DNA of 42,674 bases from Photorhabdus caribbeanensis (lineage in GTDB: Bacteria; Pseudomonadota; Gammaproteobacteria; Enterobacterales; Enterobacteriaceae), in contig NZ_RCWB01000039.1 of the NCBI RefSeq assembly GCF_018448885.1, positions 1 through 42,674 of the forward strand, read 5' to 3'. The notes beneath the pieces were generated by a model. That model ran no database searches. It was not told the origin of the DNA and worked only from the letters and a program-made list of their open reading frames with translations. Shown here piece after piece: positions 13,044-20,799 of this stretch; position 1 is the stretch's first letter; each line of letters begins with the position of its first letter. The position numbers and the translations under genes are program-made.

Positions 13044-13753
13044 GTGTGTTCTTTTGAAATTTCAATAATGGTGGTGGTTTTATTGGTGGATAGGCTCAGT
13101 GGAATTGATTCTTTAGTGCGACCAAAGATCTTGGATACACCAAAAATCCTACTGGCAAATCATTTCAAGCTGGCGATAGGCATGTTCAAGGATCACGCAC
13201 AGACTGAACCCTTTACTTTTTTTAAAGTCTGAACTTTATACGAGCTATTCATTGGTGTAAACCGACTAACTTGTATGGGTATTTTAAGTAGTAAGATCTT
13301 AAATACAGACAAATGACATCGCGCTGTAGCATCAGCGTGTTCTTCACTCGACGTTTCATGTCTGCTCAGTATGAAAAGCACATAGCTTCTGACAAATCAG
13401 AAATGATCGAGAATCTTTCATGACATTCTATCACCTGTCAGAAAATAGCCTTGAGAGATATAGATGCTCTTATCATCAGCGCAAAAGTTGGAGATGAGAG
13501 ATTTTTAGTACAGCTTTACAGGATTTTTAACAGAATTTCTTGCTATAACCCGATAGATCAGCAGTTCTGCATGTCATTAATCAATCATTCAAAATAATAA
13601 TGTATTTTATATAAAATACTTTAATTTTTTAAATGTTTTTTGGGTTTTTATATGTTCTTTGTTGATCTAAATTAATTTTTAGTAAATATTCTCTTACCTG
13701 TTGAAGATTATTGTGCTTTCTTATAGCTGGAAATGATTAATTAGGGTAATGAA
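13044..13753. other. Intergenic region between divergent exporter and aminotransferase operon
   Basis: These 710 bases contain no convincing gene; short open frames here lack ribosome-binding sites and protein-like sequence. The right half (13580-13740) is very AT-rich and probably holds the promoter of the aminotransferase operon. I could not place a -35/-10 pair with confidence. AGGG at 13743-13746 is the ribosome-binding site of the next gene. Confidence 0.5.
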
Positions 13754-15007
13754 ATGATGGAAAATGGTAAACGGTTTGAAGATATGCTTTCTCGCTTTGT
13801 TGGGAACGGGCCTTATCTGGAAATTGATGGTGAAAAGTATATCGATGCAGCTTCGGGGACATTTAACCTTCCGCTTGGGTACACTAATCGTAGAATAACA
13901 GAAAAATTAAAACAGCAGATCGATAGATGTACACATCTGAGCTCAGCTTATACCCATGAAATGTCACAATATATTTTGGCTAAATTAGTTAAACATACCC
14001 CTGAGGGCATTGATAGAATATGGTTGCGCGATGTTTCCGGTTCTGGAGCAGTTGAATGCGCAATTCGCATCGCGCAAAAAGCAACAGGGCGTTCAGGAGT
14101 GATCTCTTTCTTTCTGGCTCATCATGGCCAGTCTTTAGCCACAGCGCAAATTTCGGGTAATGCTTTTAGAATTAAAGATTTCCATGTCAACATTGATGGT
14201 TCTTTAAAAGTTCCAACCCCTGCGAGTGTCATGTCAGAACTTGAACCAAATACAGAATCCAATCAATATTTTGACTTAGAACAATTTATTCAATTAGGTT
14301 CAAATGACAATATTGCTTGTCTTATTATTGAACCGATTCAAGGAAATGGCGGAAATAACGTTTTCCCTGTCGATTTTTTCCGTAAGATCAGAGATATCTG
14401 CCATAAACATGACATTATTATTATCGCAGATGAAGTACAGACTGGATTTGGCCGTACCGGGACATTTTTTGCTTCAACCGGTTACGCTAAAGAATTAGAA
14501 CCGGATATTATTGTTTTCGCGAAGGGCGCTGGCGGCATAGGTATTCCGACCGGTGGCGTGTTGATGCGGAGTTCATTAGATGTATTAGAGTCATTCGAAC
14601 ATTCCAGTACATCAGGCGCTAACCCTCTTTCATTAACCGCTCTCAACGAAATTATCGATATCATCGAAGACGAACAAGTTCTGGAGAATGTGCAGCGTAA
14701 TGAAGTTTATTTACGTGATGGCTTATTAGCATTACAGCATAAATACCCAGAAATTACGGGTGTTAGGGGCGTCGGTTATATGTTTGGCTTTGATACGCCA
14801 TCACCAGAATTTGCAGCACAAGCGATTGCAATAGCGAACTCCCATAACTTGATCATTCGTGGCTCTCGTTATGGTAAAGGTCGTGCACTTAAAGTTCGTC
14901 CACCGTTAATTTGTACTCAGGAACATTTAAACGAAATTCTGCATAAGCTTGATCTGACTTTTGCTGATATGACGTTAAATATGTTTGACAACAAGGAGGT
15001 AGCGTAA
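13754..15007 (+). CDS. Class III PLP-dependent aminotransferase
   Basis: A 417-residue fold-type I, class III (omega) aminotransferase. The cofactor segment IIIADEVQTGFGRTG carries the PLP-ring Asp at about D226, and the Schiff-base lysine is K257 in VFAKGAGGIGIPTGGVL. The N-terminal DAASGTFNLPLGYTN matches the G-x-N-x-G-H region of the family. The usual Tyr-His stacking pair (AYHGR) reads AHHGQS (His-His), and SGSEANE reads SGSGAVE, so the substrate pocket is unusual. It is the first gene of a plus-strand operon and its stop overlaps the next start by one base (TAATG). The neighbours suggest amination of a keto intermediate, perhaps a sugar or cyclitol made by the dehydrogenase. ATG 13754 is preceded by AGGG at good spacing; ATG 13757 is possible. 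Confidence 0.88.
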   Translation: MMENGKRFEDMLSRFVGNGPYLEIDGEKYIDAASGTFNLPLGYTNRRITEKLKQQIDRCTHLSSAYTHEMSQYILAKLVKHTPEGIDRIWLRDVSGSGAVECAIRIAQKATGRSGVISFFLAHHGQSLATAQISGNAFRIKDFHVNIDGSLKVPTPASVMSELEPNTESNQYFDLEQFIQLGSNDNIACLIIEPIQGNGGNNVFPVDFFRKIRDICHKHDIIIIADEVQTGFGRTGTFFASTGYAKELEPDIIVFAKGAGGIGIPTGGVLMRSSLDVLESFEHSSTSGANPLSLTALNEIIDIIEDEQVLENVQRNEVYLRDGLLALQHKYPEITGVRGVGYMFGFDTPSPEFAAQAIAIANSHNLIIRGSRYGKGRALKVRPPLICTQEHLNEILHKLDLTFADMTLNMFDNKEVA

Positions 15008-16068
15008 TGAAAGCACTTAAATTTAATCGGGTGTGGGATGTGCAAATTCAGGATGTTGAACCGTTACGCTGTGTTGAGCCTGATGATGTTGTCGTTGATA
15101 TTGCGGTGTGTGGCGTTTGTGGTACGGATGTTGGGATTATCACCGGTTCTTATCCTGTTGCTATCCCGGGAACCACTCTGGGCCATGAAACAACGGGAGT
15201 TGTTGCGCAAATAGGGAAGAGTGTCACACGTTTTAATGTGGGGGACCGTGTTGTCATCAATCCAACTTATTCCTGTGGGCATTGTCGGATGTGCCAGACA
15301 GGCAGCCCAAATCATTGCGAGAAAAAATTGGGAACCGAAGCAGGGGTTTCCTATGACGGGGCATTTGCTGAACAATATTTGGCTAAAGAGAGTTCACTGA
15401 TAAAGCTGGATGATCATGTCAGTATGGAAGAGGCATCACTGACGGAGCCACTCAGTTGCACACTGACTGGGGTTGATAAACTGGGCATTACTCATACTAA
15501 TATTCGTGCAGCGGTAGCTGGCGCAGGTCCAATGGGGATGCTCTACATTTGGGCTTTACATGCCAAAGGCGTTAAGGCTTTCATGGTCGAGAAAAACGAA
15601 AGTCGTGTTCAATTTGCCAAAGAAAATCTACCGCCGGAATGTGAGTTGTATACTGATTTTGATGAGGCATTGACGCAACAATATGGCGATAAATTAGCGC
15701 TTATCGATCTCTGTGTGGATACGACCGGGCAGTTAACCGAATATATTTTTGACCATTTGGCGCCTGGCGGAAAATTGTTGAATGTCGCGCTTAAAGATAA
15801 GCACGCTAATCTTGATATCTTGAAAATTGCGGATAAAAGCCTTTCCGTGATTGGTTCTATCGATTCTCTGAATAACAGTTTTGAGCGTGCTTATACTATG
15901 ATCCGTGATGGTGTTATTCCTGCCGGTCGTTTGGTCAGCCAAGTTTTTGATTTTAATGATTACTTGCAGGCTTTTCTCACGGTTGGTTGTGATATTGCGT
16001 GCAAAAGCCAAAAACCACTGTTTACTCCGAACTGTAAAGTGCTGATCCGTATTTCCGATCTAAAATAA
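15007..16068 (+). CDS. Zinc-dependent medium-chain dehydrogenase (threonine/sorbitol dehydrogenase-like)
   Basis: A 353-residue MDR-family oxidoreductase. Catalytic zinc ligands are visible as C38 (CGVCGTD) and H60-E61 (GHE). The structural zinc cysteines are C90, C93, C96 and C104 (SCGHCRMCQTGSPNHC). The Rossmann motif AGAGPMG (G172, G174, G177) is followed about 20 residues later by E195, favouring NAD over NADP. Such enzymes oxidise secondary alcohols of polyols, sugars or amino alcohols. A perfect AAGGAGGT lies six bases before the ATG, inside the end of the aminotransferase gene, so expression should be strong and coupled. In this operon it most likely makes the ketone that the aminotransferase uses, or the reverse. 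Confidence 0.9.
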   Translation: MKALKFNRVWDVQIQDVEPLRCVEPDDVVVDIAVCGVCGTDVGIITGSYPVAIPGTTLGHETTGVVAQIGKSVTRFNVGDRVVINPTYSCGHCRMCQTGSPNHCEKKLGTEAGVSYDGAFAEQYLAKESSLIKLDDHVSMEEASLTEPLSCTLTGVDKLGITHTNIRAAVAGAGPMGMLYIWALHAKGVKAFMVEKNESRVQFAKENLPPECELYTDFDEALTQQYGDKLALIDLCVDTTGQLTEYIFDHLAPGGKLLNVALKDKHANLDILKIADKSLSVIGSIDSLNNSFERAYTMIRDGVIPAGRLVSQVFDFNDYLQAFLTVGCDIACKSQKPLFTPNCKVLIRISDLK

Positions 16069-16081
16069 TGGAATGTTTCAC

Positions 16082-16714
16082 ATGGATAGATTTAATGTGA
16101 TTTTTGATATCGATGGAGTCATTGTTGACAGTGAACAACTGCACTTTGATGTTCTTTGTGATTTGGCTCCTGATTACACGCAGCATGTACAACCACAGCA
16201 ACTTATTGGCCTGAGTCTGGAGGAGACGTTAGATTACATTGGGGTGCCAGCTCAGCAACAGAAAGAGATCACTGCCCAAATCGTCTCTGTTTACAAAGAT
16301 AAACTATCTAAAAGTTACCTTCGTCCAGGGATTTCCAAGTTGATAACGGCCTTACAACAGCACTGTATCCCTTTTGGCTTTGTTTCTACTGCGCCGCGGG
16401 AAGTCTGTTTGGCGAATATTGGATTACTGGAGTTAAATGAAAGCCCGGCTTTAATCTCTGGTGACGATGTTGCGAGGACAAAACCTCATCCTGATCCCTA
16501 TCTTGCTATGTTGAAATTGAAGTCTATGGATGTTCATCAGACATTAGTGATTGAAGATACCGATTTAGGGATTACAGCAGCAACGCAGGCAGGTATTCCC
16601 TATGTGTATGCCTGGCCCCATGCTTTATCGGTTGCGGAACAGTATCAACAGGCAACTCGTATTATTGGGGCGCTGACCGATATTCCACAATTTTCTAAAA
16701 TTAATTTTGGGTAA
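16082..16714 (+). CDS. HAD-superfamily hydrolase, beta-phosphoglucomutase/sugar phosphatase-like
   Basis: About 210 residues. HAD motif I VIFDIDGVIVDSE gives the nucleophile Asp and the general acid Asp two residues later. Motif II is FVSTAPR, the lysine of motif III lies in ARTKPHPDPYL, and motif IV is VIEDTDLGI. The DGVIVDSE start plus a helical cap (about residues 20-85) places it with beta-phosphoglucomutases and sugar-phosphate phosphatases (subclass I). Without biochemistry, mutase and phosphatase cannot be separated. I prefer the ATG at 16082, nine bases after GGA, over the ATG at 16073. It is four to thirteen bases behind the dehydrogenase gene, so in the same transcript. In context it may dephosphorylate an (amino) sugar phosphate. 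Confidence 0.88.
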   Translation: MDRFNVIFDIDGVIVDSEQLHFDVLCDLAPDYTQHVQPQQLIGLSLEETLDYIGVPAQQQKEITAQIVSVYKDKLSKSYLRPGISKLITALQQHCIPFGFVSTAPREVCLANIGLLELNESPALISGDDVARTKPHPDPYLAMLKLKSMDVHQTLVIEDTDLGITAATQAGIPYVYAWPHALSVAEQYQQATRIIGALTDIPQFSKINFG

Positions 16715-16718
16715 CTTA

Positions 16719-16751
16719 ATGCCTTCCATTATTAGTCATAGTGGAGGGCAT
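16719..16751 (+). terminator. Intercistronic hairpin between HAD and MFS genes
   Basis: An interrupted stem (ATGCC-TCCA pairing with TGGA-GGCAT) is followed by TTTATTTATATA. It lies inside the operon, so it is probably a partial terminator or processing hairpin that lowers expression of the two downstream genes. Confidence 0.6.
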
Positions 16752-16775
16752 TTATTTATATAGAAGGAACATGAG

Positions 16776-17927
16776 TTGTCTGATCAAAATATTATCTCTT
16801 TGGTAAAACAACCCATTATGGCGACACGCGCCGCTTTTTTTATTGCTGGCTTTAGTCTTGCAAGTTGGGCTCCCCTTATTCCTTTAGCTAAAGAACGGCT
16901 ACAACTTGATAATGGCGCTATGGGGCTGCTAATGTTGGCATTCGGTATTGGCTCTTTCATCATGATGCCAATAGCGGGCATGTTAGCCGCACGTTTCGGT
17001 TGCCGGAAAATTTTCACTTTATGTGCTTTGATCGTGTTAGTGATGTTGCCAGGGTTAAGTGTATTACCGACGCCGTTGACGTTAGCTTGCGTTTTATTTG
17101 TCTTTGGTGCGGGTATTGGGGCAATGGATGTTGTGGTTAATATCCACGCTGTCATGGTCGAGAAAATGGCTCAGCGGCCAATTATGTCTGGCTTTCACGC
17201 GTTATTTAGTTTAGGCGGGATCGCTGGTGCAGGATCGGTGAGTGCATTATTGTCTCTGGGAATATCGCCTCTCCAGGTGATGGTAATGGCGGTATTACTG
17301 ATTATTTTACTGCTATTGCCGGTATGGAGTGGGTTATTGAACGAAGCCGAAGCGGGTAATACGCCGTTCTTTGCTGTGCCTCATGGGATCGTGATTTTAT
17401 TGGGCTTTCTCTGTTTTGTTGCCTATATCATGGAAGGCGCAATGCTGGACTGGAGCGGTATATTATTGACCAGCGTACATAATATCAGTAGTCATCAGGC
17501 TGGTATCGGTTATACCCTGTTTGCTATTGCTATGACATCGGGTCGCTTTATGGGGGATAAAATCATTGCCTTTTATGGACACCGACGGGTTTTTATTAGC
17601 AGTGCTCTATTGGCTACTTCTGGATTTATCCTGATTTACTCAGCATCGACTGCAACGATGTTAGGGTTCTCTTTCCTGATGATAGGCGCAGGATTATCCA
17701 ATATAGCGCCAATGCTTTTTACTGCCTCTGGTCAACAGAAAATTATGCCTGATTCACTGGCGGTTGCTGCGGTTTCTACTATGGGATATTCAGGGATTTT
17801 ACTGGGACCTGCAATCATAGGTGGGTTAGCGCATATTGTGACATTACACGGCGCTTTTGCTTGTATTGCTTTACTCTCTATTTCCTTATTTGCAGGATAT
17901 AAATTGATTAATTCGAGCGGAAGATAA
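16776..17927 (+). CDS. MFS transporter, YbjJ-like
   Basis: A 383-residue integral membrane protein with about 12 hydrophobic segments. ASWAPLIPLAKERLQLDNGAMG, MGLL..GIGSFIMMP and FGAGIGAMDVVVN resemble the E. coli YbjJ/FucP-like branch of the major facilitator superfamily. The start appears to be TTG at 16776, since GAAGGA lies seven bases upstream; the ATG at 16771 is out of frame and the next in-frame ATG is at 16818. Its position in the biosynthetic-looking operon suggests export of the product or import of a precursor. The substrate is unknown. Confidence 0.85.
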   Translation: MSDQNIISLVKQPIMATRAAFFIAGFSLASWAPLIPLAKERLQLDNGAMGLLMLAFGIGSFIMMPIAGMLAARFGCRKIFTLCALIVLVMLPGLSVLPTPLTLACVLFVFGAGIGAMDVVVNIHAVMVEKMAQRPIMSGFHALFSLGGIAGAGSVSALLSLGISPLQVMVMAVLLIILLLLPVWSGLLNEAEAGNTPFFAVPHGIVILLGFLCFVAYIMEGAMLDWSGILLTSVHNISSHQAGIGYTLFAIAMTSGRFMGDKIIAFYGHRRVFISSALLATSGFILIYSASTATMLGFSFLMIGAGLSNIAPMLFTASGQQKIMPDSLAVAAVSTMGYSGILLGPAIIGGLAHIVTLHGAFACIALLSISLFAGYKLINSSGR

Positions 17928-17941
17928 TAGAGGAAGTTCCT

Positions 17942-18523
17942 ATGGGTTTGTCACAATATCATTGGCTTAATGAGCCATCTGATTGGCAATGCGGAAGTGA
18001 TTGGCTTAATGTCACCACAGATCATAAGACCGACTTTTGGCAGCAAACATGGTATGGCTTTGAACGTCATAATGGCCATGTTTTTGGGCGTTATGTCGAG
18101 GATGATTTTACCTTTCAACTCTGTATTGAAGGCTGTTTTGAACATTTATACGATCAAGCGGGAGTCATGCTATTAGTCGATGAGAAACATTGGTTGAAAG
18201 GCGGAATAGAATATTCTGATGGTCATGCCACGATTGGTAGTGTGTTGACACGTCATCATTCTGATTGGTCTATGGGTGTATTTCCTGGTGATGCTAGTAA
18301 ATTCTGGTTACGTTTGACTCGTGAAGAGGGGTATTTAAGACTGCAATATTCCACTGATGGTTTACGATGGCCATTGCTGAGGTTGTCTCCTTTTTTTGAA
18401 GATAAACAACCGATCTTTGTTGGTGCAATGTGTTGTTCTCCAGAACGGCACGGATTACAGGTGCGGTTTTCTGATTTTCAATTGACGCCGCCAATAAAAA
18501 AACCATTGCACGATTTAAGTTAG
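17942..18523 (+). CDS. DUF1349-family protein (concanavalin A-like fold)
   Basis: A 193-residue soluble protein with no signal peptide or membrane segment. The sequence DQAGVMLLVDEKHWLKGGIEY, then SVLTRHHSDWS, and the C-terminal GAMCCSPERHGLQVRFSDF are hallmarks of DUF1349, a beta-jelly-roll family related to concanavalin A-like lectins and glucanases. The molecular role of the family is not established; sugar or sugar-derivative binding or modification is a reasonable guess. It lies 14 bases after the MFS gene, preceded by GAGGAAG, and is the last gene of the operon. A bidirectional terminator follows. Confidence 0.85.
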   Translation: MGLSQYHWLNEPSDWQCGSDWLNVTTDHKTDFWQQTWYGFERHNGHVFGRYVEDDFTFQLCIEGCFEHLYDQAGVMLLVDEKHWLKGGIEYSDGHATIGSVLTRHHSDWSMGVFPGDASKFWLRLTREEGYLRLQYSTDGLRWPLLRLSPFFEDKQPIFVGAMCCSPERHGLQVRFSDFQLTPPIKKPLHDLS

Positions 18524-18559
18524 CCAGAATTGTTTTCGGAGAATTGTGCAGGTTTTAAA

Positions 18560-18586
18560 ACACCCGGAGCAATGTGCTTCGGGTGT
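18560..18586. terminator. Bidirectional terminator between the operon and the first CBM-like gene
   Basis: ACACCCG-AGCA paired with TGCT-CGGGTGT. On the minus strand it is followed by TTTTAAAACC. The core CCCGGAGCAATG(T)GCTTCGGG recurs after the third paralogue (20251-20273). Confidence 0.8.
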
Positions 18587-18605
18587 TATATATCAAGTCA
18601 GATGT

Positions 18606-19091
18606 TTAAACTCTTTCTAGAATAAAGCCCGTAAAGTCAGCAGTTGCCTCTTCTGGAAGTTCTATAAATTGGTCTTTCATCATGTATATACGTAAAAGTC
18701 CCTCTTCATCTGTATTTAATTCAACTGAACCGGTCGTAAAGTTGAAGCTATTTACAACAAATGATTCAGGGCCAAATGTGCGATTTTGTAAACCAAAATA
18801 TGCTGGCAATGCTCTTTGTGGTATTTTTTTTATCGATAAGCGTGCTGTAGCTGTCAGTCTATATCTAGCGTTAGGTTCCAACCCTGTTATTATTTGATCA
18901 ATGACACCAGAACTGGAATAGCTTTGGATGCTAAGAAAATTAACCCCATTCTCGGATAAAACTTCTACAGTTTCAGGGTTTGGGATTCTCCAGCCATGAT
19001 ACCCTTCATCAAATGAGCCATTAACCAGTTCTTTATTAGCGTTTTTTGTATCAGAATAATCTGCGCGGTTTAGCATTTTATTCATATCCAT
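18606..19091 (-). CDS. Small carbohydrate-binding-like protein, paralogue 1 of 3
   Basis: 161 residues with no signal peptide or membrane segment. After a polar N-terminus (residues 1-22, containing NRADYSDTKNANK) comes NGSFDEGYHGWRIPNP, the typical first strand of a CBM4/9- or DUF642-like galactose-binding jelly roll. Then GVIDQIITGLEPNARYRLTATAR and a C-terminal ATADFTGFILERV follow. It is about 65% alike by eye to the two paralogues upstream. It has its own ribosome-binding site (AAAGGACTC), upstream block and terminator. Function unknown; sugar or glycoprotein binding is inferred from the fold only. Confidence 0.75.
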   Translation of the reverse strand: MDMNKMLNRADYSDTKNANKELVNGSFDEGYHGWRIPNPETVEVLSENGVNFLSIQSYSSSGVIDQIITGLEPNARYRLTATARLSIKKIPQRALPAYFGLQNRTFGPESFVVNSFNFTTGSVELNTDEEGLLRIYMMKDQFIELPEEATADFTGFILERV

Positions 19092-19156
19092 ATATGAGTC
19101 CTTTTAAATGAATAACGATTGAATTTTATTTTTCTTAATAGTTTTTTCTGTAAGTA

Positions 19157-19196
19157 CTTTAGCAATAATAGGGAAATATTCAATCGTGTTTTTTAA
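19157..19196 (-). promoter_or_regulatory. Conserved upstream block of paralogue 1
   Basis: This block (plus strand CTTTAGCAATAATAGGGAAA, then TATTCAATCGTG and a T run) lies 66-105 bases before the start. It is shared with the blocks upstream of paralogues 2 and 3, while sequence around it differs. It is likely part of a common promoter or operator, but I cannot assign a -10/-35. Confidence 0.5.
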
Positions 19197-19338
19197 TGGA
19201 AGATTAGGTTTGTGATAATTAGTGTGAGAATAAATGAGGCGAAGAAATTATTACGATGGGGATTTGTTTTTAAATAATTGAGCTATATTTCAGTTAAAAT
19301 ATTACTTTATAATTTTTTGGTTTTTTTCACTAATATTA

Positions 19339-19369
19339 AAATACCCAGAGCAGTGAACTCTGGGTATTT
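19339..19369 (-). terminator. Terminator of paralogue 2
   Basis: A perfect 12-bp stem AAATACCCAGAG / CTCTGGGTATTT with a 7-base loop, 31 bases after the stop of the gene at 19400. Confidence 0.8.
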
Positions 19370-19399
19370 AAAATGTTAAAATATATCGAAGTTAAATAC

Positions 19400-19876
19400 T
19401 TAGGCTTTCTCTAAAATAAAACCGGTAAAGTCAGCGGTTTCTCCGTCTGGTCGAGGGCCAACTTGGTCTTTCAATAAATAAACGCGTAAAAGGCCCTTTT
19501 GATCTGTACTTAATTCTACCGAGCCTGTTGTAAAATCGGTGCTGTTTACAGCAAAAGAGTTGGGGCCATCGGTATGGCTCTGTAAACCAAAATAAGCTGA
19601 TGAGGCCCATTCTGCTGATACGCGAGCTGTACCTGTTAGTTTGTATTTAGTGTTAGGTTCTAATCCTTCGATAATTTGATCAATGACGCCAGAACCGGTA
19701 ACGCTTTGGATTCTGATAAAGTGAACGCCATTTTCAGATAAGATTTCTACTGATTCAGGAGCTGGGATTCTCCAGCCGTTATATCCCTCTTCGAATGAGC
19801 CGTTAACCAGTTCTTTATGAGAGTTTTTCTTGTTATCAGAATAATCTTCATTATTCAGGATTTCTTGTACGTTCAT
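19400..19876 (-). CDS. Small carbohydrate-binding-like protein, paralogue 2 of 3
   Basis: 158 residues, the same architecture as its neighbours: polar start with LNNEDYSDNKKNSHKE, then LVNGSFEEGYNGWRIPAP, HFIRIQSVTGSGVIDQIIEG, LEPNTKYKLTGTARVS, a segment AYFGLQSHTDGPNSFAVNS, and the end TADFTGFILEKA. The fold suggested is a galactose-binding-like jelly roll. The residues that differ most between paralogues lie between the TGTARVS strand and AYFGLQ, and in the loop before TADFTG; in jelly rolls such loops often bind ligand. AAAAAGGAC precedes the ATG. It is cytoplasmic unless exported by a non-classical route. Confidence 0.75.
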   Translation of the reverse strand: MNVQEILNNEDYSDNKKNSHKELVNGSFEEGYNGWRIPAPESVEILSENGVHFIRIQSVTGSGVIDQIIEGLEPNTKYKLTGTARVSAEWASSAYFGLQSHTDGPNSFAVNSTDFTTGSVELSTDQKGLLRVYLLKDQVGPRPDGETADFTGFILEKA

Positions 19877-19943
19877 ATATTAGTCCTTTTTAAGTAGATA
19901 GAAGTAAATTTAATTTCTTTCAGCGCGTTGTTTTTCGGGGGGC

Positions 19944-19983
19944 ACTTTATCAATAATGGGATAATACTCAATTGTATTTTTTA
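19944..19983 (-). promoter_or_regulatory. Conserved upstream block of paralogue 2
   Basis: Plus strand CTTTATCAATAATGGGATAA, then TACTCAATTGTA and a T run, matching the blocks of paralogues 1 and 3 at the same distance (about 70-105 bases) from the start codon. Further out, GTAATTTGTATAAATTAATA is also shared with paralogue 3. Confidence 0.5.
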
Positions 19984-20174
19984 TTGGTGGTGAGTTGTAA
20001 TTTGTATAAATTAATACAAGAATAAATGAGTTATAAGCGCTTATCCTGATAGGAGTTTATGTAGGCTAATTTGTTGCTCGTGGTAGAGTTCATTGTTGCA
20101 GAAATGTTATGTTTAAATATTGGTCACATTGAGAAAAAAATAGAATGAATAATGAGGTAATATTCATGGCTGTA

Positions 20175-20239
20175 GTATTAAAACATAGTATTAAAGCATA
20201 GCATTAAAACATAGTATTGAAATAGAGTATTAAAACTAC
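20175..20239. repeat. Degenerate tandem repeat, 5 x 13 bp (GTATTAAAACATA)
   Basis: Five head-to-tail units: GTATTAAAACATA, GTATTAAAGCATA, GCATTAAAACATA, GTATTGAAATAGA and GTATTAAAACTAC, followed by a partial ATTATTAAAAC. It lies just downstream of the terminator of paralogue 3 and is otherwise in empty sequence between paralogues 2 and 3. Confidence 0.85.
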
Positions 20240-20250
20240 ATTATTAAAAC

Positions 20251-20273
20251 GCCCGGAGTAGTGAGCTTCGGGC
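20251..20273 (-). terminator. Terminator of paralogue 3
   Basis: GCCCG-AG paired with CT-CGGGC, 34 bases after the stop of the gene at 20308 and followed on the minus strand by GTTTTAATAAT. The core is alike to the terminator at 18560-18586. Confidence 0.75.
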
Positions 20274-20307
20274 ATTAAGATGTCAAATGATATTAAAGCT
20301 AGCTCTA

Positions 20308-20799
20308 TTAGGCTTTTTCGAAAATGAAACCAGTAAAATCAGCGGTGACTTCTGCTGGTGGAGTATCAATTCCCATTTCGGTTTTTGCCAGGAAAATGCG
20401 TAAATATCCTTCTGTATCTGTACTTAATGTTACAGAACCGGTGATAAAATCCGTGGAGTCTACAACAAAAGTGTTATGATTAAAGGTATCATTCTGTAAA
20501 CCAAAAATAGCTGGGAAGTAGTCTTCTTGGTCCTTGGGTGTTGATACGCGTGCTTTACCCGTCAGTTTATATTTAGTGTTAGGTTCCAATCCTTCTATAA
20601 TTTGAATAATATAACCGGAAACAGAGCCGCTTTGGATTCTAAGAAAGTTAATTCCATTCTCAGATAAGATTTTTACCGTTTCAGGGGACGGGATTATCCA
20701 GCCTTTATATCCTTCATCAAATGAACCATTAACCAGTTCTTTGTTAGAATTTTTCTTATCAGAATAATCTGCGTTATTCAGTATTGTCTTTAGACTCAT
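20308..20799 (-). CDS. Small carbohydrate-binding-like protein, paralogue 3 of 3
   Basis: 163 residues; the N-terminus LNNADYSDKKNSNKELVNGS and FDEGYKGWIIPSPETVKILS match paralogues 1 and 2. It has a slightly longer variable loop (STPKDQEDYFPAIFGLQ) and ends VTADFTGFIFEKA. No signal peptide. It is preceded by AAAGGAG and by the conserved upstream block at 20868-20907. As first in order on the minus strand and the most distant in sequence of the three by eye, it may be the oldest copy, but that is a guess. Function unknown, as for the others. Confidence 0.75.
   Translation of the reverse strand: MSLKTILNNADYSDKKNSNKELVNGSFDEGYKGWIIPSPETVKILSENGINFLRIQSGSVSGYIIQIIEGLEPNTKYKLTGKARVSTPKDQEDYFPAIFGLQNDTFNHNTFVVDSTDFITGSVTLSTDTEGYLRIFLAKTEMGIDTPPAEVTADFTGFIFEKA

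Noticed and set aside
13044-13232. 64-codon frame upstream of the exporter
   Set aside because: No recognisable protein features or ribosome-binding site, and it starts inside the exporter's first codons on the other strand.
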